Assembly: GCF_041146395.1 (NCBI RefSeq)
Contig: NC_090983.1
Coordinates: 63,929,501 to 63,993,500, forward strand
Direction: 5' to 3'
DNA length: 64,000 bases
Source: Eulemur rufifrons
Lineage: Eukaryota > Chordata > Mammalia > Primates > Lemuridae
The translations under genes were made by a program, and so were the position numbers. Position 1 is the first letter of the stretch. Each line of letters starts with the position of its first letter. Shown piece by piece: positions 9,991 to 23,904 of this stretch. Below the pieces are notes generated by a model that was given only the letters and a program-made list of their open reading frames with translations, had not been told where the DNA came from and did not search any database.

Positions 9991-11540
9991 ATGTATAGCC
10001 AAGATTCTTAAAAGCATATTATTGAAAGCCCTGTCCTTTTAGTGTAAGGCTATTTTTCTGAAGATGTTCACCTTGGCATTTTCTGGTAACAAAATCCACA
10101 AACTATGAGGCAAGAATTGTAGCACACTCTGAGTCCCAGTTCTGTCAGTAATGGTAACAATTTATAAAAAGCAAATCTCATCTTATTTTATAAATCTAAG
10201 AATAAATATTTAATATGCCTTGAACATATGCCATTTAAAAATTTCAATATTTGCTTTAAAAAAATTAAACCTATACTTTAAAAGAGGTAAATTTTAAAAC
10301 AGAATTTTTCCTTTTCTTCTTTATGTAACATATACAGCAATATAAGACCAATTGCATATGTGAGCACTTGATGGCTCACATAATTATGTAGAACTAATTA
10401 ATTCAAAATCTGTTTATCAACAATAGTCTGTAGCTACAGGCATTTTCTCCCAAAGGCATTAACAAAGGCTTATCACCTGCTTTCTTGTTGCAGTGTGTCT
10501 CAAAGGCAAATCAATATGAAAAATATAAAAATGCTATTCCCCAAACTAACACTTTCAACAACTTACAAGAACTTTTAGTATCTGATACCAATTAGTTTTC
10601 TTAGCTTAAATTAAAACAGTTTTATTTTAGTAGTGAAATGTGTCAAAATACTACGGATTTTAAAGGCATGATAAAGTTTTCCCAAAGAATTTTTTTAAAA
10701 AAATGTAGATTATAGACTTAATTTATTTATATATGTGCATACATTTTAAATTATGTTTTTCAGGATAAATAACCATAACAGATGGTTGGGGATAAGAGAA
10801 TATAAAAGAAAGCTATTATATACTTTATAGATTAAACAATATAATGTATATCACACATACTCACATATAGAACATGCACATGGAAATAAAAGTATCCACA
10901 TCACGGGCAATATGTTCCTTTGTATAATATTAGCAAAACAGCAGAAGTGAGTGCTGTGTCTTAGTTTTGATAGATTTTCCTGATCAATTAGATTCCCTCA
11001 AATGTTATTCCAATTACTACATTTCTAGAAGTTCATCTGATAGAATACTAGGTAAAGTAAAACAGTGTTTTGGGTTAGAGAGCAATATTTATTTATCGTA
11101 TATAAAAGAAAAACAGAATTTCAGGAATTGAAATTCCCCCTGTTTTTTAAACGATGTGTTTGTCTTTTGGAAAATTAAATGAACTTTCGGGTATCTGAAG
11201 CTTGTTTTTATAGTTAGCTTTGCAGGCTGAAAGAAAGGATTAACATCTGTCTGGCCCTTTTGCTTCAGGATGCCTGAAGACTTGACCCTTAGTCTTATCC
11301 TCCTTACAACACAACTCAAGGAACTGTTAGGAATTTCCCTTTACCAGATCTAAAATAAATGCAACTGTCACTGCATGCCAAGCCTAGCATCTGTACCTCA
11401 CTGTTGGTATTGTTTATCAAGAAATGAGTAACCAGTATTGGTGACATGCAGCCACACCAGAGAATGGGTGTGAGTCTTGAACCCCTATGGGGACTGCACG
11501 GCTAGCTAGCTATAAAAGCTGACGGTACTCCAGAACTAAT
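9990..11540. other. No recognisable feature
   Basis: AT-rich unique-looking sequence with T-runs near 9960-9975. No gene, RNA or repeat family is recognised. Short open frames (for example 11089-11319, minus) have no family resemblance. Confidence 0.45.
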
Positions 11541-11542
11541 GG

Positions 11543-11925
11543 TGCTATGGTTTGAATATCCTCTCCAAAACTCATGTTGAAATTTAATTGCCATTGTGAT
11601 GGTATTAAGAGGTGGGACCTTCCAGAGGTGACTAGGTTGTGAGAGCTCTGCCTTCATGAATGGATTAATGTCATTATTGCAAGAGTGGGTTAGATAGTGC
11701 AAGAGTGGGTTTAGCTATTTCAGGAATTCTGCCTCCCTTTTCTTTCTGTTTTTTGAGCTCTCACCTTCTGCCGTGTGCTAATGCAGCAAGAAGACCCTCA
11801 CCAGATGCAGTGCCTTGATCTTTGACTTCCTAGCTATCAGAACTGTGAATAAAATAAACTTCTATTCTTTATAATTTACCCAGTCTGTGGTATTAGATTA
11901 TAGCAGCAGAAAATGGATCGAGACT
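11543..11925 (+). mobile_element. MST-type solo LTR (ERVL-MaLR)
   Basis: Starts 'tgctatggtttgaatatcct', continues 'ccaaaactcatgttgaaatt', 'gaggtgggaccttccagagg', 'tcaccagatgcagtgccttg', and ends '...agcagaaaatggatcgagac'. An AATAAA signal (gtgaataaaataaacttcta) sits before the 3' end. This is the MaLR LTR plan, most like MSTB/MSTD. No internal region follows, so it is a solo LTR left by recombination. Confidence 0.88.
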
Positions 11926-11929
11926 TCTG

Positions 11930-12920
11930 GCTTTCTTGAGCTGAGAGGGTCTGTGTCTCAGACAGCTTAATCTGTTGCTATGACCATGCGTGTCCCAGGG
12001 AGCTGGACACTGGGAACTGTGCCTAGGAGTCGTGAAACCTCTACTGTTATTTTGCATACCGTGCTGTTGCTTGTTATGATTCTTTCTTAAAATAAAGTAA
12101 ATTTGGAGTTGGGTAAAGTCTCATGAGTTTGGAGTTTTGTGTCTCATGTGTTTGATTATTAATCTGAACTCAGACTGAGCAGAGTGCGTGTTACAAAGGC
12201 CAATTTTCATAGCAAGAAATTATCCACTGTATTCTGCCTTAATCCTTCTATCCCCAACCTCCAAAGCTGAAAGTGTTTATGAAAAGAAAAAAACTACTTA
12301 ATAAATGGGTAGGTGGATTCTCACTATGACTTGACATTAACGTTCCTCCCAGCATTAGCTCAGCAACTTCAAACACCAAATTGTCAATTAGTCCAATAAT
12401 TTTTAAGATGGTAGAGAGTATAATAAAGAGGTATGTATAAAAAACATAAAAGGTGAAAATCCTATGATAAAATGGCGTGGAATCAGCAGACACTGATTCC
12501 GCTTCTCTCAATCTCCCACTAAAATGTCTATGGAACATTAACAAAAGACAAAATCTCACATTCCATCCTGTTGGAAACTAAAATTGACAGATAATCTATT
12601 GCTAAAACCTAAAAGGAATTTACCCATTTCTACAAACCAAATAGAAGTAGATTGAGAAAAAAAATTTTTTAGCCTAACTGATCTTTGCCTCCTGAAATAG
12701 AATAGGCCAGCTAAGCTGAAAGAAGGTAACATGTCCTGTGTTTCTCCACTGACCCCTGCTGAATTGGTCCAGGATTTAGAACAATTGGGGGAAAAGTGGA
12801 CAGCAGGAGTACTTTTGGAGGTATCCTATTTTCCCTCACTCCCAGTTTCTACATCAATTCATAAACACCCTGGCAGGAAATGGGATTGGTGGTAGACCAC
12901 TGCATTTGGGGAGATTTGGT
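11930..12920. other. No recognisable feature
   Basis: Unique-looking sequence with no repeat family or exon-like frame that I can support. Confidence 0.45.
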
Positions 12921-12924
12921 CCCC

Positions 12925-13138
12925 ACAAATAGAGCACTGCAGTTGAGTGCAGTACTTGGGAGTCAGACAGACTGGCCACTTGCCGGCTGGGTGGCTCTGA
13001 GGAGGTTCATTAACCTTTCTTTACTCAACTTCCTCCTCTAGGGTTGCTGTTAGTATTAAATGAGACGATGAGTATAGAGCACAAAGCACAGTGCCTGGTA
13101 CAATGCTTTGTTCAATAAGTGGCTGACATTATTTTTAT
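12925..13138 (+). mobile_element. MIR SINE, sense
   Basis: tRNA-derived MIR in order: 'gggagtcagacagactggcc', 'cattaacctttctttactca', 'attaaatgagacgatgagta', 'cagtgcctggtacaatgc'. Ancient and diverged. Confidence 0.8.
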
Positions 13139-13660
13139 TATGACAAAGAAAGGCATAAAATGGGAAAGTTCCAACAGTTCTGGCAGTGTGTGTGTGTGCG
13201 CTATAGATTATACCTTTGTCTTGTGCCCTTGCTGTGTTCAGTGTGTCAGAGAATGTGGCCGTGGCGGGAGAGTGGGTTCTCCCTCAGTGCTGCAGGTCAC
13301 ATGAGGTGAATGTCTGTCGGATATTGAGGCATGGCCAGGAACTCTTCACATCAGCCAGATATCCAGCTGCACATCAGTGAGGAGCCCACACCAATGCCCA
13401 AATGGATGGGGTTGGTAAGAGACAAAAGCTAACATTACACAAAAAAACAGACATGGGTTGTAGGTCTATGAAAAAAAATACTGCAAGAAGAAAATGATTT
13501 GGAATCTTAAATAATATACAGCAAGACATGGCTTCTACGAAACAACGACAAACTGGTTAGTTACCTTAGTCACTGACGAATTTGGTACCTTAATTAACCT
13601 CTTCCTCTCTACCTGGCATTCTACCATCATTTTGGTGCCTTCCACCTCCTCATGGATGAC
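13139..13660. other. No recognisable feature
   Basis: Short TG run near 13187-13200, otherwise unique-looking sequence. Confidence 0.4.
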
Positions 13661-13665
13661 CCGTG

Positions 13666-14058
13666 TGTTGTGGGCTGAATTATGTCCCTTCTTTCTCCTG
13701 GATTCACATGTTGAAGTCCTAACCTCTGATGCCTCAGAATGTGACTATATTTGAAGAAAGGGCCTTCAAAAGGATAATTAGGTTAAATGAGGTCATTGGA
13801 ATTTGACCCTAATGCAATATGACTGGTGAGTGTCCTTGTAAGAGGAGGTTAGTTCACAGACACACGCAGACGAAAGACCATGGGAATGCACAGGAGGAAT
13901 ACAGCCATCTACAAGCCAAGGGGAGAGGCCTCAGAAGAAACCAACCCTGCTGACACCTTGATCTCTGGAGTCCTGGCTTCCAACAAGAGGAATCAAATTT
14001 CTGTTGTTTAAGCCACCCAGTCTGTGGTGCTGTGGGAGCCCTAGCAAACTCATACACC
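13666..14058 (+). mobile_element. MLT1-like MaLR LTR, sense
   Basis: Begins 'tgttgtgggctgaattatgt', has 'ttgaagtcctaacctctgat', 'ccaatgcaatatgactggtg'-like wording and 'gccacccagtctgtggtgct', and ends 'ctagcaaactcatacacc'. These are the landmarks of old ERVL-MaLR LTRs of the MLT1 group; the subfamily is uncertain. It is a solo LTR. Confidence 0.75.
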
Positions 14059-14059
14059 A

Positions 14060-15446
<1,387 letters not shown>

Positions 15447-15589
15447 CCCAGCTATTAATATTTATATTGACCTGAATTTTCATTCATGAGTGAACTAAAT
15501 GAAAGTTTTTTTTCATGTGTAGGGAGGCTCTGAAAATACACCACTCATATTAATAAAAATAATGATAATAGACAATGATGATGATGACA

Positions 15590-15955
15590 ACAATGTAATT
15601 AGCAAATACAACATTTACTTTATGTCAGGCATTGTTCTAAGTGTCTTTCATATTTTAACTCTACTACTCAACAAAGCTCGGAGGAAGGCACTATTTTTAT
15701 CTTTATTGGGCAGCTCAGAAAATAAACCACATGTAACAACAACAAGAGCAAAAACAAACATTGACGTGGCACTTGGTACTAAGTGTTTTACGTTATTAAC
15801 TCATTTATTCCTCACATCAACCTTATGAGGTCGGTACTATGACTTTGTCTGCTTTGCAAAGTGTGATTTCCAAGGTCACCCAGCTGGTAAGTGGTGGAGC
15901 CAGGATTGGAATCCAAGCAGTTTAAACCCAGTGCTCTGCTGCTTCTCTATGTGTA
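15590..15955 (-). mobile_element. Two MIR SINE fragments, antisense
   Basis: First piece about 15595-15730 (tcaggcattgttctaagtgt), second about 15755-15955 (ttaactcatttattcctcac, caaggtcacccagctggtaa, gagccaggattggaatcc). Both run antisense and repeat the same MIR segment, so these are two insertions or a duplication. Confidence 0.8.
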
Positions 15956-16049
15956 CTATTTTGGAAAATCTTTAAGCAATCGAAAAGCAAATCAAAGGCA
16001 AGACCGGAAGAAGGAGGAAGTTGTGAAATGAAAGGATCCTGGGTAGTTT

Positions 16050-16258
16050 CAGTCCTACCAGTTCCGTGGATTCCCAGCTCTGTGGCCTGAGACAGCTTGC
16101 TTAACTTTTGTGTGTCTCAGTTTTCTCATTTACAAGAGAGGAAATAATAAGATTATTTATCTCATTGGCTGTTACCAGGATAAAATATGATAATGCATGT
16201 AAAATGCTTTTATAAATGCTTAAGAATATATGTGCTAAATAATACTATGGCTATTTTG
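16050..16258 (+). mobile_element. MIR SINE, sense
   Basis: MIR landmarks: 'cttgcttaacttttgtgtgt', 'ctcagttttctcatttacaa' and 'taatgcatgtaaaatgcttt'. Confidence 0.78.
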
Positions 16259-16259
16259 T

Positions 16260-17740
16260 TTTTCTTACCCTTCCTCAACCGTGGATAATTGATGATAAAC
16301 AGTTAAAGTGAAAAGGGGGCACAAAGTCTTTCTGAAGAATTTACATAAGTGACTTAATCGCTTTTGGAATGTCCCTCAGCATCCCTGCAATGGGTACAAC
16401 TCTTAGCCCAGGCAAGAGGAATCTCTGTCCAGATCCCACACTGTAGAGGGCCCCATGTATCATGCATAAAATAAAGTCATTAAAGAACACGTGGTGCCTC
16501 TGTCACTTGCTAACCTTAAATATTTATTCTCACGACTAACATCACTCAGGCCTCGGAGGAATCCTTCTCCAAATCTGCTCAATGGCCTCAAAACAAAAGT
16601 CAACTGTTCAAATAGCATGAAGGTGTATGGGTTGAATCGCTGTTGATATTGGAGATACACACGGCGTAGAATCCAAGGGGTAATTTAAGCAGTGGAAACA
16701 GGTAAGTGAAAATATAAATGTTTAACTTGTTGAATTCTTCCTCTTAATTAGCATGAATGAAATAGATTCTTGTTAGGAAGTATCCCAGTAGAACTTGCTT
16801 CACTTCTTGTTCCAATTCATGGTTCCAGAGACACTCATAAACTAGTGCAATATTTGAAACAGTTGCACAAGGCTGTAGAAATTCTGTATTATTAAATAAC
16901 TTGTATTACTCAAATTTGTATATTTGGAGGTCCAAGCTTAAAATTTATAAAGCATATAAAGAATATTGATTCTTTACATTATTGCATGAATCTATATATT
17001 GCTTTCAGAGATGATAAACAGTTATAAGTGATAGCTATGCACACAGTGAAACTAAAAATATTTTGTAATATAATGTTTGAACAAGATATGTATATCTTAC
17101 TTGTTTCTAAATCTAACTATTGTGTCACTAATTTGGCAGTTCCTATCCCTATTGCCTTAGCAAAGCAAAGTTTCTTCAAACTGAAATTAATAAAAATCTA
17201 CTTAAAAACAATGATTCAAGAAAGTTTGTCTAATGTGGCATTACTATCAATAAATCACAAATAATATGAAAATCTTGATTATAACATTATTAGTGATTTT
17301 ATTGAAATTAAAGCCAGAAAGTAAAATTTTATAGAATAAATACATGATAATTTATGAATTATATATGCCTATATTTTATCATCCAAACATCACTGACCTA
17401 TGAACAGACATGCGTGATAAAAATTAAATTCATTCTTTTTTTGGCATTTTGCCTAATTTCAATTGCTGTATACAAAAATCATAGCTTTTCACATACCTTA
17501 AATTTTTTTTATCATTATGAAGATGTATTTGTCAAGGTAGGAGAATAGAACGTATTTCATCTAACTCCTTGTTAGTTGGCTTTCTACTTTTAAAACAATT
17601 GGACATTGGACATATCATACATGAGCTCCCATTTATACCATTGCCCTGGGTCCTGCAAATGTGAGCGCTGAGCCTGGGGTCAAGGCCTGGGACTGTGAGT
17701 TCAGGAATTAAAAGTGCATTCTCCTGGGAAGGAAAGTTCC
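16260..17740. other. AT-rich stretch, no recognisable feature
   Basis: Strongly A+T-rich, especially 16700-17560. Open frames at 17028-17264 and 17354-17548 are low-complexity and not gene-like. Confidence 0.45.
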
Positions 17741-17743
17741 ATA

Positions 17744-18074
17744 CACAGTTGGTCCTCTATATCTGTGGGTTCTGCATCTGTGCATTCAACCAACCACAGA
17801 TCAGTAATACACACATACACAGAAAATAACAGAAAATAAAAATACAACAATAAAAATACTACAAATAAAAAACAATATAGTATAACAACTATTTACATAG
17901 CATTTACATTGTATTAGTCACAGGTAATCTAGAGATGATTTAAAGTATACAGGAGGATGTGCGCAGGTTATGTGAAAATACTACGCCATTTTATATAAGG
18001 GCCTTGAGCATCCCTGGATTTTGGTATGAGGGGATAGTCCTGGAATCCCTCATGGATACTGAGGGATGGCTGTA
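17744..18074. mobile_element. Tigger-type miniature DNA transposon
   Basis: 331-bp element with imperfect inverted ends (left 'cacagttggtcctctatatc', right 'gatactgagggatggctgta') and TA immediately outside each end (17742-17743 and 18075-18076). The internal words 'aactatttacatagcattta', 'aatctagagatgatttaaag' and 'gccattttatataagggcct' match a TcMar-Tigger nonautonomous family. I do not commit to a subfamily number. It encodes nothing. Confidence 0.85.
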
Positions 18075-18104
18075 TATCTAAAAATAATATCTTCACTCAT
18101 CCAA

Positions 18105-18180
18105 TACATTTTCTCATTCATTCAACAAACATTAAGCACCATGCTGAAGCTGCAGAGATAATCACTGACTAGTAGGAAGA
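18105..18180 (-). mobile_element. L2 3'-end fragment, antisense
   Basis: Carries the inverted L2 tail: 'attcattcaacaaacattaa' then 'gcaccatgctgaagctgcag'. Confidence 0.6.
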
Positions 18181-18319
18181 CAGACAGCTGGCGATGCAGG
18201 GACAGGCATGTGCACAGGTGTCGCTTTTTCCAGGAAGCTTTCCCTGACCATAGGCTGATCCCTCTCTGGGCCTTTTCGTTCCATTGTCTCTATTTCCATG
18301 GAGCAGAGTAGAACAGTGA

Positions 18320-18440
18320 GTGAATTCCCTGGACTTAGTCAGAAAATCTGGTTTTGAATCTTGACTTTATTACTTACTGCCTATGAGATCTTGGGTTAGT
18401 TAATCACTTAGACTCACTGAGCTTCACTTTTATGCCAATA
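18320..18440 (+). mobile_element. MIR fragment, sense
   Basis: Shows the MIR 5' core: 'ttttgaatcttgactttatt', 'acttactgcctatgagatct'. Confidence 0.65.
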
Positions 18441-19140
18441 ATATGGAATTAAGAGAACTTGTCCCAGAAAATGGACAGTGTTGTTGTGTGGACATCTACA
18501 TATAAAGGGGATCCCCATGCAGGATAAAGAAAGAGCCTGGGAAAGGTCATATTGAAGAAAGTCCTCTTTGAATTGGAAGGTGCTACACAAATGTGGGAAG
18601 GTGATATTCTTAGAATCAAATTCTACTTTTTCCAAGACTTTCTCTGACTATGACAATTTAATCCAGGGATGTGTGACCTCCTTCATGGGGTCAGTGTGGC
18701 AAGCTGAGGAATTCAGAGTGCCATAGAATTACACAACTTTTTCCCATGAATAGACAATTTTCTGAATAGCACTTTAATAAAATACCTTGTGCTAAATTGT
18801 TTAGATATCCACTTCTTGGATTTTTTCTTTTCTTAGTGAGAAAAGAAGGCAGGAGGGAAAGAGAAAGAAAAAGAAAGAGAGAGAGAGAGACAGACAGACA
18901 TTGCGTCTTATTTCCTCAGTCTCCAAATTGTGTAATTCTACCACCTTCCAGGGATGTAGTCAAAATTTGTGTTTCGGAAAAGACCTTAATGAACAAGGGA
19001 AAAACGTTTTATAGAATTATAAAGAAAACAAAAGGCCATACTTACAGTTGTGATAACCTAGAAGTCATTACTAGCTTTGTAAATGTGAAGATATTCTGAG
19101 TCATTTGTGTATGTTTACTGTGCCTCCCATATGTACCAGT
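18440..19140. other. Unannotated; GA-rich purine tract
   Basis: Mostly unique-looking. A purine tract at about 18846-18898 (gaaagaaaaagaaagagaga then acag units) is a simple repeat. The 100-residue frame at 18797-19099 runs through this tract and is not a gene. Confidence 0.5.
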
Positions 19141-19144
19141 AAGG

Positions 19145-19480
19145 ACAGGTTGGGTTATAGTGTGATAACAAATAACTCCCCAGTGTTGGTAGCTTAAAAC
19201 AATAAAGGTTTATTTCTTGCTCACATACATTTATTTCCTCCTCCAGGACCCAGTTGACAGAGCATCTGCTATGGATGCTTACAGGTCTCCATGGCAGAGG
19301 AAAGAGAGCTCTATAGGGTTTCAGACTGGCCTAAAATAAGGAAATGGTCTGGCCCGGAAATGTCATCTATCCCCTCTTCTCACAACACACATGGCCCCAC
19401 CCCACGAGGAAGCCAGGAAATAAAATCCTACCACAGGCCAGAAAGGGGAGAACTAGAAGTACTTAGTGAGTATTACTAAT
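19145..19480 (-). mobile_element. LTR-like repeat, antisense (ERVL/MaLR type)
   Basis: Begins 'gtgataacaaataactcccc', then 'agcttaaaacaataaaggtt', 'aatggtctggcccggaaatg' and ends near 'gaactagaagtacttagtg'. This is the reverse strand of an old LTR-type repeat; the subfamily is not assigned. Confidence 0.6.
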
Positions 19481-20475
19481 GACTAGCATGCCATTGCTAT
19501 TTGCATGAAGTGGTAATGAACTCTTGAAGTCAATCCGGCATTAACCAAGAAGGCTGGGGAGCTGATTGGTGTGACTGTTGGTCTCAGTCTGTCTCAGCCT
19601 CAGTGTCCCTCATTCACCCTGCCCAATCAACTACTAAAGCCTGTTATTCCTTCATCAGAATTTACTCCTTATGCTTATTCTAGTCATAATTTTGTGTTCA
19701 CTCTTAAAATGCAAATAAACATTAAGTGTAGTATAATTTTAATGTGTTTGTCTGATGGTTTTGGGGAGCTGGTTGATGTGGGGCTCTCAAGGATGGAAAA
19801 GTTGTTTTTGAAAGACTAGAATCTTCTCCCATGAATGAGAGAAAGAATGTCTGAAAGTAAGTTATCTCTTCAATACATTTCCCAGGGTAGATCCTGCCCA
19901 CAGCTATGAGGATTTATAGGGCTATGCACAATGCTATTGCAAGCCTTGGAGGAGCTACACAATCTATTCTTGTCCATTTTAGGAAATAGGCCTTAGAAGT
20001 CCCAGGTTTGGGATGCTTCCAGCACAAAATGACCGGTACATGCTGGACTATAGATTCTCTGGTGCCCAATACAAATAGAATTTCTCTTCTGACAGACATA
20101 CAGAAATTAAAACATCATTTCTCTTGAACATTTAAAAATGCTTCCATTATCTTTAAAATAGCTTAGACAAATATATTCTAGGTTGTTTTCTAATTATGCA
20201 ATAAAATCACTCCTAGTTCTGCTATGTTGGTTAAAAGTCAAAACAGCTTGTATTTGAACACAGCTATACACATTCAACATTCAGAAGCTGTTTTCATCAT
20301 GATTAGACATTAAATTGTGATTTATATTGTTAAATACTGATTTATAGCTAACCAAGTAACAGTCTGGAAATTTAGGATTACTTTAGGATATTATATTATA
20401 TTAAATATTAAAATAAAATAAAAATATTAAAGTATGGCTATAATATATCATATTTTCTTCTTTCCTCCCAAATTT
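19480..20475. other. No recognisable feature
   Basis: AT-rich unique-looking sequence; no supported gene or repeat. Confidence 0.45.
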
Positions 20476-20479
20476 AATG

Positions 20480-21075
20480 CAATATTTTAATTTGCATCTT
20501 AAGATATTTTGAATAGGTAATATGTATATATAATACAAATAGCTTAAGGTACAAAAGGAATTTTTAATGAAAAATAAGTATTCCTTCTATCCCTGTTCCC
20601 TGATCCTTGAATTTATCCCGTCAGAGATATCCACTGTTATTAATTTATTGTGTTTCCTTCCAAAGATAGTCTATATTTCTATGAATTTTCAGGGGGGTGT
20701 GTGTGTGTGTGTTTGGTTATTTGTTTGCTCTTACATTTTGTGTTTTTCATTTAACAATGTATATTGGAGATTATTTCATATTACTATCTACAGAATTCTT
20801 TATTCACTTAACAACTACATAGTATTCTATTGTATTGACCAATTGTCATTTATTTACCCAGTTCCTTATCAAGGGACATTTATGCTGTTTCAAGTCTTTT
20901 GCTATACAGACAATCCTGGAAATTATATTCTTATATTAAGTATTTCTATATACACATTTTATAAAGTGTGACTTTCCTGTTGGAATAATGCTAGGAGTGG
21001 AATGGCTAGATCAAAGGGAGTTTTTCTTAATAGGAATGTCATTAGCATCAATTACAATTTAAACTGTGTGACGGC
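20480..21075 (-). mobile_element. L1ME-type fragment, antisense
   Basis: Antisense L1ME 3' UTR: 'ttttcatttaacaatgtata', 'acatagtattctattgtatt', 'gctaggagtggaatggctag'. A (TG)8 run lies at about 20697-20712. The 134-residue frame at 20567-20971 is this repeat read through and is not a gene. Confidence 0.75.
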
Positions 21076-22555
21076 ATAAAATTGAAGACTTTTTTTTAAA
21101 ATTTAGGTGAAATATTTGTTCACCCAATTGTCCAACTTTGAGCTAACACAGACAGATGAGATATGGCTTTAGACCTCAAGGAACTGATACGCTATAGATA
21201 AAATGACAGCTGTTTAGAAAGTATGTATCTTGAAAACCACTTTAACATCATCCTTATAAAATTTGTTTGTCAATCATAAAATAGAATCTAAAAGAGATAT
21301 TCAAATTTCCTATGTATATATCTGGACTCTGAAATGCCTTAACTATAGAAAGTTATTAGATATTTCTCCTTCAAAAGTAAATGCATTTTCAAGTAAAGTT
21401 CTGATAAAAATATCATCAGGAATAATCATCAAACCTGTCTTGGAGTTTTACACAATTGACAAAGTTGAAACTGTTAGGTGCTCTGTTAAAGGGCTTACGG
21501 AAAGGCTAATTTGTAAATTGGCCATCACTTAAATGTGTATATCCAGTAAGCTCACTGAGAACTTTAAACTAGAAAAGTCCCTGCTCTAAATTTCTAAAAA
21601 GATATCTGGACTCTTTAGAAAACTTTGCATGATTAGGGATGATTAAAGAAGCTATAGTAACTTCATGGGGCAAAATTAGAAATCCACTTCCTTCTAGAGA
21701 AGAAAGGGTGTGGTTTCTCAGAGCAGCGCAGGAAGGGTTAAACTATCACTCCTTCCTGATAATTTCATATCTCCTGTATAAGATTGCTAAATGTCAAAAA
21801 GTGTTTATTTTTTTGCTAACAGTATAAAACTGAACATACTGTGAGACATAAGGTAGCAGGTGTCTTGGCTCTAAACTATCGAGTCTCTGGGCATTCTGTT
21901 ATAACAGGTGCTCCAAAAAATTTGAACAGATTTTAACAAGAGCTGTATGGGCTTTTTAATTAGCCTGGTTATTCAGCATGTGTAAAAAGCATTAGGTATA
22001 TGCTTAAAACATCATAGGGTCTAAAAAACAAATGCTTCACATAGTCACTCTCACTTTCTGGCTTCTCTTTGCTTTCTGCTATTACATTTGACGTATGTGT
22101 TTCTTTTATCATAGAATTTCCCCAGCTGAGGCAAGAGCATGACAAAGAACGACCACTGATAATGGTAATAAAGTAGGAGACCCAGGAAACTGCTCTGCCT
22201 GTTACACAGAGACTCTGTACACTTTTACTAGAACTCAAGTTAGATGTGTTTTAGGAGGTAACCTAACCTTCCCTGGAATATCCTCTTTTAAAAAATTCAT
22301 GTGTCTCATAAATTGTCTATTACTAGAAGGATTTTTCATCAATCTCTACAATATGGGAAGATGAGCTTTTACTCAAGATTTATGTTTAGGATTTTAGGGA
22401 TAAAGAATGATAAAAACAAGATTTTGCCTATGTTTTAACTACTCTTCTAGGTCATTATGTTAAGTTAACATAGATGTTAATTTAAGACTCCTTTTTTCCC
22501 TTTGTTTTTATGTGTTAATGTTACATTTGATCTTTGGGATCCAATTTTGCAGTAT
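21075..22555. other. No recognisable feature
   Basis: AT-rich unique-looking DNA. No gene or repeat family supported. Confidence 0.45.
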
Positions 22556-22557
22556 TA

Positions 22558-22605
22558 ATTCATTGATCCAACAAATATTTATTAAAAATATATTATGTTG
22601 AGTGT

Positions 22606-22643
<38 letters not shown>

Positions 22644-22900
22644 CATTGAGGAATAAAACAGAGTTCTTATCCTTAAGGTATTTAAAATCCATATAAATTA
22701 TAATGCAGAATATGTTTGATATCCTAATGGCATAAACAGAGTACGCTATGGGAGTTGAAAGGATGGGAAGATTCACAATTGGTGAAACTGAGAAAAGTTG
22801 CCTTAAAGCAGGTGACATTTGATCTTGGTTTTGAAAGTTGGATAGAATTTTGAAGTCATGATAGAAGTTGGCATTTGGGGCTACATTACAGGCACAAATA
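22558..22900 (-). mobile_element. L2 fragment, antisense, with (TG)n
   Basis: Inverted L2 3' end: 'tgatccaacaaatatttatt', then 'gagttcttatccttaaggta' and, further on, 'gcaggtgacatttgatcttg'. A TG microsatellite of about 20 units at 22601-22642 interrupts it. Confidence 0.7.
22601..22642. repeat. (TG)n microsatellite
   Basis: About 20 TG units with one TTTG break near 22610. Likely polymorphic. Confidence 0.95.
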
Positions 22901-23044
22901 AAAAGTACATTAAAATTTGGGTTATTGATTATAATTACAGCATATATTGTGATTACTGTTTCATTTTTTAGACATACAGAAGTAAGGTATAGATTTGTTT
23001 TAAATTAAGCAAATGAAGAAGTACCAATTACTGATTGTTTACAT

Positions 23045-23512
23045 CAGTGGTCCCCAACCATTTTGGCACCAGGGACCAGTTTCATGGAAGACAATTTTTC
23101 CATGGACTGGGGGTGGGGAGGATGGTTTCCGGATGATTCAAGCACATTACATTTATTGTGCAGTCAAACCTCTCTGCTAATGATAATCTGTATGTGCAGC
23201 CGCTCCCCAGTGCTAGCATCACTGCCTCAGCTCCACCTGAGATCATTAGGCATTAGATTCTCGCAAGGAGCTCACAGCCTAGATCCCCTGCATGCACAGT
23301 TTACAGCAGAGTTCGAGCTTCTGTGAGAATCTAATGCTGCCACTGATCTGACAGGAGGCGGAGAGTATGTGGTGATGTGAGTGATGGGGAGTAGCTGTAA
23401 ATACAGACGAAGCTTCAGTCATTCACCCACCACTCACCTCCTGCTGTGCAGCCTGGTTCCTAACAGACCGTAGACTGGTACTTGTCCATGGCCTGGGGGT
23501 TGGGGACCGAAG
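23045..23512 (+). mobile_element. MER1-type nonautonomous hAT-Charlie element, copy 2
   Basis: 468 bp starting 'cagtggtccccaaccatttt' and ending 'ggttggggaccgaag'; the ends are inverted repeats of about 15 bp. The flanks gtttacat (23037-23044) and gtttacag (23513-23520) match at 7 of 8 positions, the hAT duplication size. It matches copy 1 (3009-3451) along most of its length. It has no coding capacity. Confidence 0.88.
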
Positions 23513-23735
23513 GTTTACAGGGTACCAGGTCCAGTGCCAGGGGCTTTACCTGCTTCGCCTCAGTTGGTGATACCCTGTGAGAGGTATCATTACACCTGTT
23601 TTACAAGTGAGAATACTTAGGATCAGATAAGCTAAATAGCTTATTCAAGGTCATGTGATAAGCAAGTGGTAGAATCAGGATTTGGATTTAAACCCATCTG
23701 GCACTCAAGTTCATGAATTTATTCCCCAGAGTACT
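23513..23735 (-). mobile_element. MIR SINE, antisense
   Basis: Landmarks in inverted order: 'tccagtgccaggggctttac', 'gataagctaaatagcttatt', 'caaggtcatgtgataagcaa', 'tagaatcaggatttggattt'. The hAT element inserted at or beside its left edge. Confidence 0.75.
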
Positions 23736-23855
23736 GCACCCTCCCTTTGGTTTTAAAATGAGAAGGAATCTTATGAATCCTTGTGGATAAAATTCACGCA
23801 TACTCAATGGAGGCAAAATTGGTTCTTGGGGGCAAAATAATACTCTTTGTGCATA

Positions 23856-23859
<4 letters not shown>

Positions 23860-23904
<45 letters not shown>
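23860..23904. repeat. (CA)n(TA)n compound microsatellite
   Basis: About 14 CA units followed by about eight TA units. On the minus strand it yields the Cys-Val repeats of two spurious frames. Confidence 0.95.

Noticed and set aside
20567..20971. 134-codon plus-strand frame with hydrophobic stretches
   Set aside because: It is antisense L1ME sequence; the hydrophobicity comes from T-rich DNA.
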